DNA from: an uncultured Bacilli bacterium | GTDB lineage: Bacteria > Bacillota_I > Bacilli_A > RF39 > UBA660 | Length of the DNA stretch: 64,000 nt | Reading direction: 5' to 3' | NCBI GenBank assembly: GCA_934148535.1 | Contig: CAKPDF010000004.1 | Span: 59,904 to 123,903, forward strand | The notes under the pieces: model-generated | What the model was told of the DNA's origin: nothing | Databases searched by the model: none | The model's input: the letters and a program-made list of their open reading frames with translations, nothing else | Made by a program: the position numbers and the translations under genes | Shown here: positions 19,039-27,725 of the stretch, piece after piece | Position numbering within the stretch: the first letter of the stretch is position 1 | Layout of the letters: the number at the start of each line of letters is the position of its first letter

Positions 19039-19061
19039 GTAAAAAGTAGGGTGATACACGA

Positions 19062-19988
19062 ATGGAAAAGAATTTTAAAACAATAGATGAACAATTAGAA
19101 ATATTAAAAACAAAAGGATTAATTATAGAAGATGAAGAAGAAACCAAAGAAATATTATTAAGAGAAAATTACTTCTTCATAAATGGATATAGAATATTAC
19201 TAATGAATTCCTATAGCGACAAAACCTTTGTACCAGGAGCAACATTTAGAGAACTATACTCAATATTCTTATTTGATAGATATTTTAGAAATATATTATT
19301 CAAAAATATGATGATAATAGAAAATCAATTAAAATCAGTAATATCATACCAATTATCCAAAAAATATGGTTATCATGACAAAGACTATCTAAATCCCAAA
19401 AACTTCACACAAGATAAAACAAAATCAAGAAGAGTAAGAGATTTAATAGAAAAAATGAAAAGACAAGTAAGAGTAAACGGTGCTCATCATATGGCTACAA
19501 TGCACTATATGAATAACTATGGTTATATACCGTTATGGGTATTAGTAAAAGTACTATCATTTGGAATAGTCTGTGAATTATATACAATATTAAAACCAGA
19601 AGATCAATTAGCAGTAGCAGATATCTTTAATACAACACCAGAGTACTTAGAAAATTTCTTACCAATATTAGCAAATTACCGTAACCTATGTGCCCATGAA
19701 GATGTAGTATATGAACATCGCACTGAAAAAACAATATTTAACACTATTTATCATGAAAAATTAGAAATACCAAGAATGGACGATGAATATATCTACGGAA
19801 AAGATGACATTTTAGCACTCCTAATAATATTAAAATATTTACTAAGAAAAGAAGATTTCAGGTTATTAATGAAAGAAATAGAATATGAAATAGAAAAATT
19901 AGACGGAAGAATAGACTCAATTCCAATAGAAAAAATAATGGATAGAATGGGACTACCTTCTAATTACATGGATTTAATAGAATTATAA
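19062..19988 (+). CDS. Abi_2 (AbiD/AbiF-type) abortive infection family protein
   Basis: 308 aa. Family pattern: YFFINGYRILL near 39, YSIFLFDRYFRNILFKNMMIIENQLKSVISY near 70-100, and the late motif NYRNLCAHED (about 206-215), an R-x4-H site typical of HEPN ribonucleases. Lactococcal AbiD/AbiF proteins of this family stop phage growth; other members have no known role, so defence is inferred. GTAGGGTGAT precedes the ATG. Directly followed by the htrA-like gene after 22 bp, so they may be cotranscribed. Confidence 0.82.
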   Translation: MEKNFKTIDEQLEILKTKGLIIEDEEETKEILLRENYFFINGYRILLMNSYSDKTFVPGATFRELYSIFLFDRYFRNILFKNMMIIENQLKSVISYQLSKKYGYHDKDYLNPKNFTQDKTKSRRVRDLIEKMKRQVRVNGAHHMATMHYMNNYGYIPLWVLVKVLSFGIVCELYTILKPEDQLAVADIFNTTPEYLENFLPILANYRNLCAHEDVVYEHRTEKTIFNTIYHEKLEIPRMDDEYIYGKDDILALLIILKYLLRKEDFRLLMKEIEYEIEKLDGRIDSIPIEKIMDRMGLPSNYMDLIEL

Positions 19989-20010
19989 AAAAGTAGAAAA
20001 GAGGTATGTA

Positions 20011-21105
20011 ATGAAGAAAAATAATATTATAACAATCATAATAGTATCAATATTATTATCATTTCTTTGTGGGTTTATCGGATCGTATATTGTAATAAAT
20101 AATACCACCATAGGCCAAAATGTAATTAAAAATATAACAAAATCAAACTATACTGACAACTCTATAGCAGATGCCGTTGATAAAATATATGACGCTACAG
20201 TAGTAGTAGAAGGATATAAAGAAAATACTCTAGTATCAACAGGAACAGGATTTGCCTATAAAAAGGAAAATGATACAGCATTTATAATGACAAATAATCA
20301 TGTAGTAAATGACTGTGATTCCGTAAAACTAATATTATCAGATAATACTGAAATAGATGCTAGTATAAAAGGAAAAGAAACATATTCAGATATAGCAGTA
20401 CTTACAACAGATGCAAGTAAAATAAAGAAAATTGCTACTCTTGGTAGTACCGAAAAAATCTCTTCAGGAGACACAGTATTCACAATAGGTTCTCCCCAAG
20501 GAGCAGAATTCTTTGGAACAGTAACAAAAGGAGTACTATCATCAAAAGACAGACTAGTAGCAGTAAGTTATTCTAATCAAGTATCAGATTACTATATGAA
20601 AGTATTACAAACAGATGCCGCAATAAATCCTGGTAACAGTGGTGGTCCTATCTGTAATATAAATGGAGAAGTAATAGGTATAACAAATATGAAACTAGTA
20701 GATAATTCAGTAGAAGGAATGGGATTTGCTATCCCTATTGAAGATGCCATATATTATGCTAATATATTAGAAGAAAATGGTAAATTATCTAGACCATATG
20801 TAGGTATAAGTATGATAGATATAACTGATGAATATACACTGTATCAATATAAAGTCCAAGTACCTTCAAATATTACTAAAGGAATAGTAGTATTAGAAGT
20901 ACAAGACCCGTCTCCCGCTAAAACATCAGGATTAAAAAAAGGAGATATAATAACTTCTATAGCAGGAAATAATATAACCTCAGTAGCAGATTTTAGATAT
21001 GAATTATATAAGCATCAAATAGGAGAAGAAATAGAAATAAAATTTATAAGAAATAATAAAGAAAAGAAAACAACAATAAAATTAGAAGAAAATAAAGACT
21101 CTTAA
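20011..21105 (+). CDS. htrA: HtrA/DegP-like serine protease with PDZ domain
   Basis: 364 aa. One N-terminal membrane anchor (about 5-27), trypsin-like domain with catalytic His in NNHVV (about 97), Asp in YSDIAVL (about 128) and Ser in PGNSGGP (about 209), then one PDZ domain (about 265-355). Membrane-tethered quality-control protease acting outside the membrane on misfolded proteins. Length and anchor match Bacillus HtrA/HtrB/YycK-type proteins. GAGG precedes the ATG. Confidence 0.95.
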   Translation: MKKNNIITIIIVSILLSFLCGFIGSYIVINNTTIGQNVIKNITKSNYTDNSIADAVDKIYDATVVVEGYKENTLVSTGTGFAYKKENDTAFIMTNNHVVNDCDSVKLILSDNTEIDASIKGKETYSDIAVLTTDASKIKKIATLGSTEKISSGDTVFTIGSPQGAEFFGTVTKGVLSSKDRLVAVSYSNQVSDYYMKVLQTDAAINPGNSGGPICNINGEVIGITNMKLVDNSVEGMGFAIPIEDAIYYANILEENGKLSRPYVGISMIDITDEYTLYQYKVQVPSNITKGIVVLEVQDPSPAKTSGLKKGDIITSIAGNNITSVADFRYELYKHQIGEEIEIKFIRNNKEKKTTIKLEENKDS

Positions 21106-21116
21106 TGAGCCTTTTT
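21094..21116 (+). terminator. weak terminator after htrA
   Basis: AAAGACTC / GAGCCTTT with one mismatch, then T5; overlaps the stop. Confidence 0.45.
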
Positions 21117-21196
21117 AATTGTACAATACGTCATATATGTAAATAATACTAAAGTATAAATTTAAACTATTGCTATATATTATCTATTATAATTAA

Positions 21197-21730
21197 TTAT
21201 TTTTTAATATCTATACCATATCCATTATGTAATGTATCATAAAATATATAATTATGAAAAGGACGATAAGTTAAAATAATAAATATAACATATCCCCAAA
21301 TTAAGAAAATAATAGAAATACTATTCCATATATTTAAATCTTTATATTTCATAATATTATAAGAAATTAAAGAAATAATTCCATAAACTATAAGCATTAG
21401 CATAATAGAAATAATTAAGTTTTCTCCCATAAAGTTATAAATAGGTAAATAAATAATTAAATAAATAATAATAGAACTAAAACAAGATATAAATAGACTT
21501 AAAGAAAAATTATTATATTTTATTCTATTTATCTTTAATAGAAAATATTTAATAACACTACCCAATATAATAGAAGTATACAATATTTTCATATGTTCCC
21601 AAATACTTTCATTAACAGGACAAAAGAAAGATACAAAAGTATAAGGAAAAAAGTCATACATAAAGTGAATTAAAAAAGAAATAATAAATATGCTTATTGT
21701 AGTAATACCCTCAATTTTTTTTAAATTCAT
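21197..21730 (-). CDS. DUF6512 family membrane protein
   Basis: 177 aa, about five membrane segments. The motif CPVNESIWEHMKILY (about 37-51) is the DUF6512 hallmark. Function unknown. TAGGAGG precedes its ATG. Convergent with htrA, divergent from the DUF1292 gene. Confidence 0.8.
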   Translation of the reverse strand: MNLKKIEGITTISIFIISFLIHFMYDFFPYTFVSFFCPVNESIWEHMKILYTSIILGSVIKYFLLKINRIKYNNFSLSLFISCFSSIIIYLIIYLPIYNFMGENLIISIMLMLIVYGIISLISYNIMKYKDLNIWNSISIIFLIWGYVIFIILTYRPFHNYIFYDTLHNGYGIDIKK

Positions 21731-21806
21731 GTTTCCTCCTAATAAATAATACCAAATAAAAATAGAAATAGACCAAAATAAATTTTAATTATTTGTTAAT
21801 TATTCC

Positions 21807-21835
21807 TTGTAGTAATTTAGAAACTATGATATAAT
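21807..21835 (+). promoter_or_regulatory. promoter of the DUF1292/coiled-coil pair
   Basis: TTGTAG (21807-21812), 17 bp, TATAAT (21830-21835) inside the extended form TATGATATAAT. Confidence 0.7.
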
Positions 21836-21869
21836 CAATTTAGAATAAAGGATACTAGGAGGAATAAAA

Positions 21870-22154
21870 ATGGGGACTAGAAAAATGATAAATCTAATAA
21901 ATGAATTAGGAGAAATAAACAGAATAGAGTTATTATGCGCTTTTGAAGTAGAAGAACTTAATAATAAATATATAATATATACCAAAAATGAAAAAACAGA
22001 AGAAGGACATTGTATAATATATTCTGGTAAATTAATAGAAAAAGATAAAGAACAACAATTAGTAAATATAGAAGATGGAAGAGAATGGGAAGAATTAAAA
22101 AATATTATGAAACAAATGACAAAATATAGTTTAGAAGGTGATGTAAATGAATAA
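21870..22154 (+). CDS. DUF1292 family protein
   Basis: 94 aa small acidic protein. Pattern ELLCAFEVEELNNKYIIYTKNE...IYSGKLIE...LVNIEDGREWEELKNIMKQM follows DUF1292 (UPF0473), of unknown function. CTAGGAGGA precedes the ATG at good distance. The next gene starts 8 bp before its stop, so the two are coupled. A similar small protein ends the coiled-coil operon at 39.2 kb. Confidence 0.75.
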   Translation: MGTRKMINLINELGEINRIELLCAFEVEELNNKYIIYTKNEKTEEGHCIIYSGKLIEKDKEQQLVNIEDGREWEELKNIMKQMTKYSLEGDVNE

Positions 22155-22863
22155 TCAAAGTATATCAAAAGCATTAGATATGCCTGCTAACTTATTCTCT
22201 AATTTAGGTGGAAAAAGTTTTGCTACAAAAATTAATGAACCACAAAGTACTAGTAATATAGTTAAAACTAATAATGAATTAGCAGAAGATATGAAAGAAT
22301 ATTATCAAAGCGGTGATATAAAACTAAATAAATTATCAAACCAAAAACAATATAGAAATAGATTAAATAAAATGTATGAAAGTTTAAAAGGATTGTCCCC
22401 AATTGATAGTGAAGTAAAAGATACATTATTTACAAGTAACTATATAGAAAAAGGAATAGTAATTAAACCAACAATAGAAGAAATGAAACAATTCTGGACT
22501 GAATATCGCCTAATGAATAATGAAAAAACTAAAGAACAAAGAAGATATAATAATCCAACATCTCTATATACAAATAAAGAATCAGATGAATTTGATGTAT
22601 TATTTGATAAATTAACTAATAAAGTAACAGAAATAAATGAATATATAGATGAATTAAAAGAATTAAAAGCTAGTGTTGATAAAAAAGAAAAAGAAGTAGC
22701 GCAAAATCAAGAAAAATTAGAAATAGATAGACAAACGTTCTTAAACTATAAACAAGAAGAAGAAGAAAAAATAAGAAAACAAAAAGAAAATCTAAAAAAT
22801 AATTTCAATAAATTACAAAATATAATAGATAGTTTAGATACAAAATTAAATGAAGTAGAGTAA
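22147..22863 (+). CDS. unknown protein with C-terminal coiled coil
   Basis: 238 aa, no recognised family. N-terminal 50 residues are polar and Asn/Ser-rich (ALDMPANLFSNLGGKSF), a middle part may fold (residues 60-150), and residues about 155-235 form a long charged coiled coil. No signal or membrane segment. Coupled to the DUF1292 gene by an 8-bp overlap and closed by a terminator, so the pair is one transcription unit. Confidence 0.75.
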   Translation: MNNQSISKALDMPANLFSNLGGKSFATKINEPQSTSNIVKTNNELAEDMKEYYQSGDIKLNKLSNQKQYRNRLNKMYESLKGLSPIDSEVKDTLFTSNYIEKGIVIKPTIEEMKQFWTEYRLMNNEKTKEQRRYNNPTSLYTNKESDEFDVLFDKLTNKVTEINEYIDELKELKASVDKKEKEVAQNQEKLEIDRQTFLNYKQEEEEKIRKQKENLKNNFNKLQNIIDSLDTKLNEVE

Positions 22864-22877
22864 TACTTCTTTTTTTA
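22852..22877 (+). terminator. terminator of the DUF1292/coiled-coil unit
   Basis: GAAGTA (22852-22857) / TACTTC (22864-22869), then T7. Confidence 0.75.
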
Positions 22878-23041
22878 TAAAATTATAAAAAATAAAGTAA
22901 AGTTAGGTACTACTAATAATTTTATTAAAATATAAAATAAATGTCTGAAATTAAAAGAAGAAATTTCCTAAGAAGTTTCTCCTTTTATAAATAATATTTT
23001 CATAATTAGTATAAATAATTAAATAAAAGTAGAGTAGGTAT

Positions 23042-23074
23042 AAAACAAAAAAGAACTTGATTTCAAGTTCTTTT
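23042..23074 (-). terminator. terminator of tRNA cluster 1
   Basis: Twelve-bp stem AAAAGAACTTGA / TCAAGTTCTTTT at 23049-23074; on the minus strand it ends in T6GTTTTA. The gap between 22878 and here shows no gene. Confidence 0.85.
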
Positions 23075-23084
23075 AAATTCATAA

Positions 23085-23160
23085 TGGTGTCCCGTATGAG
23101 ATTTGAACTCATGACCCTTTGATTAAAAGTCAAATGCTCTACCGGCTGAGCTAACGGAAC
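23085..23160 (-). tRNA. tRNA-Lys (TTT)
   Basis: Minus strand. Acceptor pair GTTCCGT/ACGGGAC, anticodon loop CTTTTAA, T-loop GTTCAAATC, encoded CCA. Last gene of cluster 1. Confidence 0.95.
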
Positions 23161-23167
23161 ATAGATA

Positions 23168-23243
23168 TGGTTGCCTCGGCTAGACTCGAACTAGCGAATG
23201 CCACAGTCAAAGTGTGGTGCCTTACCGCTTGGCTACGAGGCAA
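23168..23243 (-). tRNA. tRNA-Gln (TTG)
   Basis: Minus strand. Acceptor TTGCCTC/GAGGCAA, anticodon loop CTTTGAC, T-loop GTTCGAGTC, encoded CCA. Confidence 0.95.
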
Positions 23244-23264
23244 TTACCGTTGGAACAAATAAAG

Positions 23265-23348
23265 TGGTGGAAGGAGATGGATTCGAACCATCGAACCCGA
23301 AGGAACAGATTTACAGTCTGCCGCGTTTAGCCACTTCGCTACCCTTCC
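23265..23348 (-). tRNA. tRNA-Tyr (GTA)
   Basis: Minus strand, long variable arm. Acceptor GGAAGGG with its complement, anticodon loop CTGTAAA, encoded CCA. Confidence 0.95.
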
Positions 23349-23355
23349 AAAAAAA

Positions 23356-23432
<77 letters not shown>

Positions 23433-23438
23433 AAAAAA

Positions 23439-23515
23439 TGGTGGGCGATATAGGACTCGAACCTATGACCCCTTGCTTGTAAGGCAAGTGCTCTAACCAA
23501 CTGAGCTAATCGCCC
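23439..23515 (-). tRNA. tRNA-Val (TAC)
   Basis: Minus strand, first gene of cluster 1. Acceptor GGGCGAT/ATCGCCC, anticodon loop CTTACAA, encoded CCA. Confidence 0.95.
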
Positions 23516-23535
23516 ATAACCCGTTGACAGTTAAT

Positions 23536-23565
23536 AATATACCATTTTATACTATAATTTGTCAA
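23536..23565 (-). promoter_or_regulatory. promoter of tRNA cluster 1
   Basis: On the minus strand TTGACA (23565-23560), 18 bp, TATATT (23541-23536), about 20 nt before tRNA-Val. The transcribed leader has AACTGTCAACG, shared with cluster 2. Confidence 0.8.
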
Positions 23566-23592
23566 TAGTTTTTTTAAGAATTTTTAAATTTT

Positions 23593-23952
23593 TTAAATTT
23601 TATCAGTAATTTCCTTTATTTTAGCATTTATCCATTTCTCTAAATTCTCTTGCAAAGGCAAAAAACCATTTTTAGTTTCAGCCATTCTCTTAATCCTAGA
23701 ACCATCATTTTTATAATCTATATCTTTTATACTAAGTTTAACATGTTTGTTTTCATCATTAACTTCTACAACCTCAGCATAAATATCTTCGCCAACAGAT
23801 AAATAATCAGAAATATTTTTTACAAATCCATAAGAAATTTCTGAAATATGAATTAATCCCTCGTATTCTGAATTGATATCTGCAAAAGCACCATAGTTTT
23901 GAACTCCAGTAATAGTAACTTTAACTATATCTTTTTCTTTAAGTTTATTCAA
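23593..23952 (-). CDS. S1 RNA-binding domain protein (YugI/GSP13-like)
   Basis: 119 aa with one N-terminal S1 domain (about 5-75: KDIVKVTITGVQNYGAFADI...GLIHISEISYGFV...KHVKLSIKDID) and a basic/helical tail. Like Bacillus YugI (general stress protein 13) it probably binds RNA or ribosomes. It starts with TTG: GGTGGTGAT lies 6 nt upstream and there is no in-frame ATG near. Divergent from the NifU-like gene. Confidence 0.88.
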   Translation of the reverse strand: MNKLKEKDIVKVTITGVQNYGAFADINSEYEGLIHISEISYGFVKNISDYLSVGEDIYAEVVEVNDENKHVKLSIKDIDYKNDGSRIKRMAETKNGFLPLQENLEKWINAKIKEITDKI

Positions 23953-24057
23953 AAGTAATCACCACCAATACACACATTATAGCACTTTTTACCCATATTT
24001 CAAAGTTTTTATTGTATTTTTAGAGAAAAACCACTATAATTATATTGGTGATTGCAA

Positions 24058-24297
24058 ATGAAAGAAAAAAAAGACATAGAGAAAAGAATAATTGAAGTAT
24101 TAGATAAAGTAAGACCATATTTACAAAATGATGGTGGAAATGTAACGTACAAAAGATATGAAGATGGAGTAGTATATGTAAAACTAGAAGGAGCATGCTC
24201 TAACTGTCCAATGGCAATAATGACTCTAGAAGATGGCATAGAAAATGCTCTAACAACAGAAATACCAGAAGTAGTAAAAGTTGTAAATGAAGATTAA
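24058..24297 (+). CDS. NifU-like C-terminal domain protein (NfuA type)
   Basis: 79 aa, a lone NifU C-terminal domain. LDKVRPYLQNDGGNV and the CSNCPM motif (CxxC, about 50-53) are the cluster-binding signature; such proteins carry or transfer Fe-S clusters. ATG 24058 follows TTGGTGATTG; the TTG at 24052 is within reach of the ribosome site itself and is rejected. Confidence 0.9.
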   Translation: MKEKKDIEKRIIEVLDKVRPYLQNDGGNVTYKRYEDGVVYVKLEGACSNCPMAIMTLEDGIENALTTEIPEVVKVVNED

Positions 24298-24300
24298 TTA

Positions 24301-24325
24301 ATGAGGCAAGACCTCATTTTTTTTT
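24301..24325. terminator. terminator between convergent genes
   Basis: ATGAGG / CCTCAT hairpin at 24301-24316 followed by T9. The T-run is used by the NifU-like gene; the stem overlaps the end of the minus-strand gene. Confidence 0.85.
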
Positions 24326-25240
24326 ATTACAAAACCATAAGTTTGTATTAATATCATAAAATTTTTTAAAATATAAGAATACATCATTTAAATATTTCTC
24401 ATATTCTACACACCTTGAAGTTATCTTTAAAATACAAGATTCATCTCTTTTACCATTAATAATATCATCAATAATATCAAAATAGAAACTAGGATAAATA
24501 ACTCTAGAAATAATTAAACAAACACCATAATAAGAAAAATAATTATATTTAAAATATTCATCTAACTCCTCAAAAATATTAAAATTATCATTCCAAAAAG
24601 AAACCTTTATATATTCACTAATATCTCTAGACTTATGATCAATAATAATATTTAAGGGATCATATAACTCATAAATAGAATAATTGCTATTAATAATATC
24701 ATGAGAAATAACCCCAATATCATTATCGGACATTCTATTATTTTTAATACTCATATTAAGATAGCTAATTGCATTTTCAGCCATTCCTACAAAATAATTA
24801 AAACTATCTACAATTAATTGATATTTCTTATAATTCTGCTCCATAAAGTATTCCAAATAATCAATCTTAGAACTCCATAAATAAGCCCAATTACCTCTCA
24901 TCAATTTATCATCATAATTGCATCTGTAAGAAGATAAATAATTAATTTCAGATAAAGTTATACGTTTATTAATATTAATAACAACCTTAATTAAAATATA
25001 TGGTAACTTATTGACGATAGTAACAACATTATTATTTCTATTATCAATAATCTCATTAACTAAAATATTATTATTAATCATATTCTTATTAAGCTCCATT
25101 ATAGCAAATCTATCTTCATATTTTCTATTATATAATTTAAAATAATATAACTCATTATCAACATAAAAATAATAATAATCAAACATCTTATAAATATTAT
25201 CAGGATTTAAATTATAATAATAATTAATAGTGCTTTTCAT
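24314..25240 (-). CDS. unknown protein, possibly a divergent CotS/APH kinase-like fold
   Basis: 308 aa, rich in Tyr, Asn and Ile, no signal peptide. I do not recognise it firmly. The order VISHDIINSNYSIYE (about 178-192) followed by DPLNIIIDHKSRDISEYIK (about 196-214) recalls the catalytic HxD and DxD loops of CotS-type spore coat and aminoglycoside-phosphotransferase-like kinases, but key residues are not all kept, so it may be a pseudokinase or unrelated. Single gene, convergent with the NifU-like gene. Confidence 0.5.
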   Translation of the reverse strand: MKSTINYYYNLNPDNIYKMFDYYYFYVDNELYYFKLYNRKYEDRFAIMELNKNMINNNILVNEIIDNRNNNVVTIVNKLPYILIKVVININKRITLSEINYLSSYRCNYDDKLMRGNWAYLWSSKIDYLEYFMEQNYKKYQLIVDSFNYFVGMAENAISYLNMSIKNNRMSDNDIGVISHDIINSNYSIYELYDPLNIIIDHKSRDISEYIKVSFWNDNFNIFEELDEYFKYNYFSYYGVCLIISRVIYPSFYFDIIDDIINGKRDESCILKITSRCVEYEKYLNDVFLYFKKFYDINTNLWFCNKKK

Positions 25241-25323
25241 ATAATCCCCTCTACCTAATTTTATTACTTATATTTTAATTTATTAAAAATAATGATATAC
25301 TTAAAACAAGGAAGTGAGAAAAT

Positions 25324-26523
25324 ATGGAATATCTTATAACAGACTTAAATCATTTAGGACAAGGAATTACTAGAATAGATAATAAAATAACCTTTGTTTC
25401 CAAAACAGTAAGTGGGGACATTATAAATTTAGAAATAACAAAATCACATAAAAATTACAATGAAGCAAAATTATTAAAAATAGTCAAACCATCTCCTGAT
25501 AGAATAGAGTATAAATGTCCATATTATAATAAATGTGGAGGCTGTAATATAGCAAATTTAGAATATACTAATCAATTAAAATATAAAAAAGAAAAAGTAA
25601 TAAATATCTTTAAAAAATATAATAAAATAGATATAAATCCAACAATCATTGCATCAGATGAAATTCTCCATTATAGAAATAAAATAACATTACAATATAA
25701 TGAAAAATTAGGATTATATGAAGAAAAAACTCATAATATAATTGAAATTCAAGAATGTCTTTTAATGCCACAAAAAGTAAATGATATTATAAAATTATTA
25801 AATAAATATAATTACAATACATCACTACAAAAAATAGTTATTAGAATAATTAATAATCAAGTAATGATAAATATCATCGCTAAAGATATTCCTAAGTCTT
25901 TAATAGAAATATTAAAAAATCTTGATGTATCAGTATATCATAATTCAAAATATATAAGTGGTAATAAAGTATTAATAGAAACATTGAATAACTATAAATT
26001 TTCTATCTTACCAGATTCATTCTTTCAAATAAATAAAAAACAAACAATAAATTTATATAATCAAATAGTAGAATATGCAAATCCCCAAAAAGAAGATAAA
26101 GTATTAGATTTATATTGTGGAGTAGGAACAATAGGTATATACTTATCAAAATATTGTAAAGAAGTATTAGGAATAGAAATAAATAAAAGTTCTATAGAAA
26201 ATGCAAATATCAATAAAAAATTAAATAATGTAGAAAATATATCATTTATAGAAGCAGATGTATCTAAAGTATTAAGTATTAAATATAAAGCAGATATAAT
26301 AATAGTAGACCCACCAAGAAGTGGACTTGATAAAAATACTATAGAAACTTTAATAAAAATAAATCCTAAAAAGATAGTGTATGTATCATGTGACCCAATA
26401 ACATTATCAAGAGATATAAATCTATTAAAAAATAATTATATATTAAAAGATATAAAATTATATGATATGTTTCCAGAAACTTATCATGTGGAGAGTGTAT
26501 GTGTGTTAGAAAGAAGGAGATAA
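25324..26523 (+). CDS. rlmD: 23S rRNA (uracil-5-)-methyltransferase, RlmD/TrmA family
   Basis: 399 aa. N-terminal TRAM-like domain, iron-sulphur Cys set CPYYNKCGGC (about 63-72) with a later partner, SAM-binding LDLYCGVGTIG (about 260), and catalytic YVSCDPITL (about 353) with the DPPRSG motif near 325. It makes 5-methyluridine in rRNA (U1939 or U747 by analogy with RlmD/RlmCD). Which uridine cannot be decided here. GGAAGTGAG precedes the ATG. Confidence 0.92.
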   Translation: MEYLITDLNHLGQGITRIDNKITFVSKTVSGDIINLEITKSHKNYNEAKLLKIVKPSPDRIEYKCPYYNKCGGCNIANLEYTNQLKYKKEKVINIFKKYNKIDINPTIIASDEILHYRNKITLQYNEKLGLYEEKTHNIIEIQECLLMPQKVNDIIKLLNKYNYNTSLQKIVIRIINNQVMINIIAKDIPKSLIEILKNLDVSVYHNSKYISGNKVLIETLNNYKFSILPDSFFQINKKQTINLYNQIVEYANPQKEDKVLDLYCGVGTIGIYLSKYCKEVLGIEINKSSIENANINKKLNNVENISFIEADVSKVLSIKYKADIIIVDPPRSGLDKNTIETLIKINPKKIVYVSCDPITLSRDINLLKNNYILKDIKLYDMFPETYHVESVCVLERRR

Positions 26524-26847
26524 TAAAAGAATATATATAATAATTTTGAACTTGATAAAAATTCAACTGCCGAGAAATTCTCGATAGTTCAAACAGAAGG
26601 GAATAGAAATGTTAAATATTGAATTTTACAATCTAGATGTAATAATATCAGTTAGATATAAAGTAAATCTAATAAGAGCTACACAATTTAGATGATAGGC
26701 TATAAAAGTGTTTTAAAAATATTTACTATTCAAGGTAACACTTTAAATAAAGAATAAAGCAAGATAAATTATATAAATCAGATTTTGATTTATTATTAGA
26801 AGAAAACATTAAAGAGTAATTTCAGAAAAGATTGGAGTTGAAAAAGT
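26524..26847 (+). other. 324-bp non-coding gap with nested inverted repeat and gene debris
   Basis: TTTGAACT (26545-26552) pairs with AGTTCAAA (26586-26593) and encloses CGAGAA-A-TTCTCG (26571-26583), a branched fold. After it AGAAGG and an ATG open a 28-codon frame (26609-26695, MLNIEFYNLDV...) that stops at TGA; a later stretch reads SDFDLLLEENIKE before a stop. It looks like a decayed small gene behind a structured leader. No family recognised. Confidence 0.5.
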
Positions 26848-27588
26848 ATGGAAACATTTGAAATAGTATTTGGCCATTCTTGTTACTGTACTATGAAAAA
26901 AAGTAATCTTAATAATAATATTTTAATATTTAATGCAATATTTAATGTAGGTGATTTATCGAATATAAAAAATTACAAAATTAAAATACCTGATGAATTA
27001 TATTTTGAAGAAAAGAATGTTAATTTCAAAAATGAGTATAACATTATTGTAGATAATATAAAGTCAAAAAATAAAATAAGAGTATGGACAGGAAGGAAAG
27101 ATATTTATTCATATTTAATAATGTTGTATGTATGTAGTATTATAAAAAAATATAATTATGAACTTTATGTTTTATATTGCGATGAATATAATAAAGATTA
27201 TCCATCTCCTAGAGTGATGGATGAAAAAGAACTTGAATCTCTAACAAGATTAGAACATAAATTAACAAATAAAGAAATAGAAGAAAATGTAAAAACCTGG
27301 AATGAATTAGTTAACAAAAACTCTGATTTAAGAATAATCAATAATGATAGTGTGAAATCTGTTTCATTTGATTTTTATGATGATTATATTTTAAAAAAAT
27401 TAAAATCAATTGGTAAAATTAAAATCAGCAAATTGGTAGGAATAATAATGCAAGACATATATTTAATTGATAACATGATTATTTATTTAATAAACAGGTT
27501 AATAAAGAGTAAAAAGATAAAAATAACATTAGTTAATAATGATAAATACCCAGAAAATTTAATAGAAATAAATGACGAAAAAGTTTAG
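26848..27588 (+). CDS. DUF1835-like domain protein
   Basis: 246 aa. The N-terminal half follows DUF1835 (EIVFGHSCYCTMKKS...NAIFNVGDLSNI...IRVWTGRKDIYSYLIMLYVCSII...LYVLYCDEYNKDYPSPRVMDEKEL), with a helical C-terminal half (possible DUF3658) from about 150. Function unknown. No signal peptide. GGAG lies before the ATG with a long spacer. Probably a single-gene unit. Confidence 0.6.
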   Translation: METFEIVFGHSCYCTMKKSNLNNNILIFNAIFNVGDLSNIKNYKIKIPDELYFEEKNVNFKNEYNIIVDNIKSKNKIRVWTGRKDIYSYLIMLYVCSIIKKYNYELYVLYCDEYNKDYPSPRVMDEKELESLTRLEHKLTNKEIEENVKTWNELVNKNSDLRIINNDSVKSVSFDFYDDYILKKLKSIGKIKISKLVGIIMQDIYLIDNMIIYLINRLIKSKKIKITLVNNDKYPENLIEINDEKV

Positions 27589-27660
27589 ATATTAACTTTT
27601 CATATAAACAAAACAATGGTTATTAAACATATCAAAAATAATGTTCAGAATTAAAGTTTA

Positions 27661-27684
27661 ACTAGTAAATAATTTCTTACTAGT
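27661..27684. repeat. inverted repeat before the vanZ-like gene
   Basis: ACTAGTAA / TTACTAGT, 8-nt loop. No T-run on either strand, so it may be an operator or weak structure. Confidence 0.45.
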
Positions 27685-27725
27685 TCAAAAGAAAAGTTAT
27701 TATAAGTTTTAGGAGAAAAATAATT

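Noticed and set aside
22951..23133. Minus-strand 60-codon frame overlapping tRNA-Lys
   Set aside because: Overlaps the tRNA and its terminator; no family or ribosome site.
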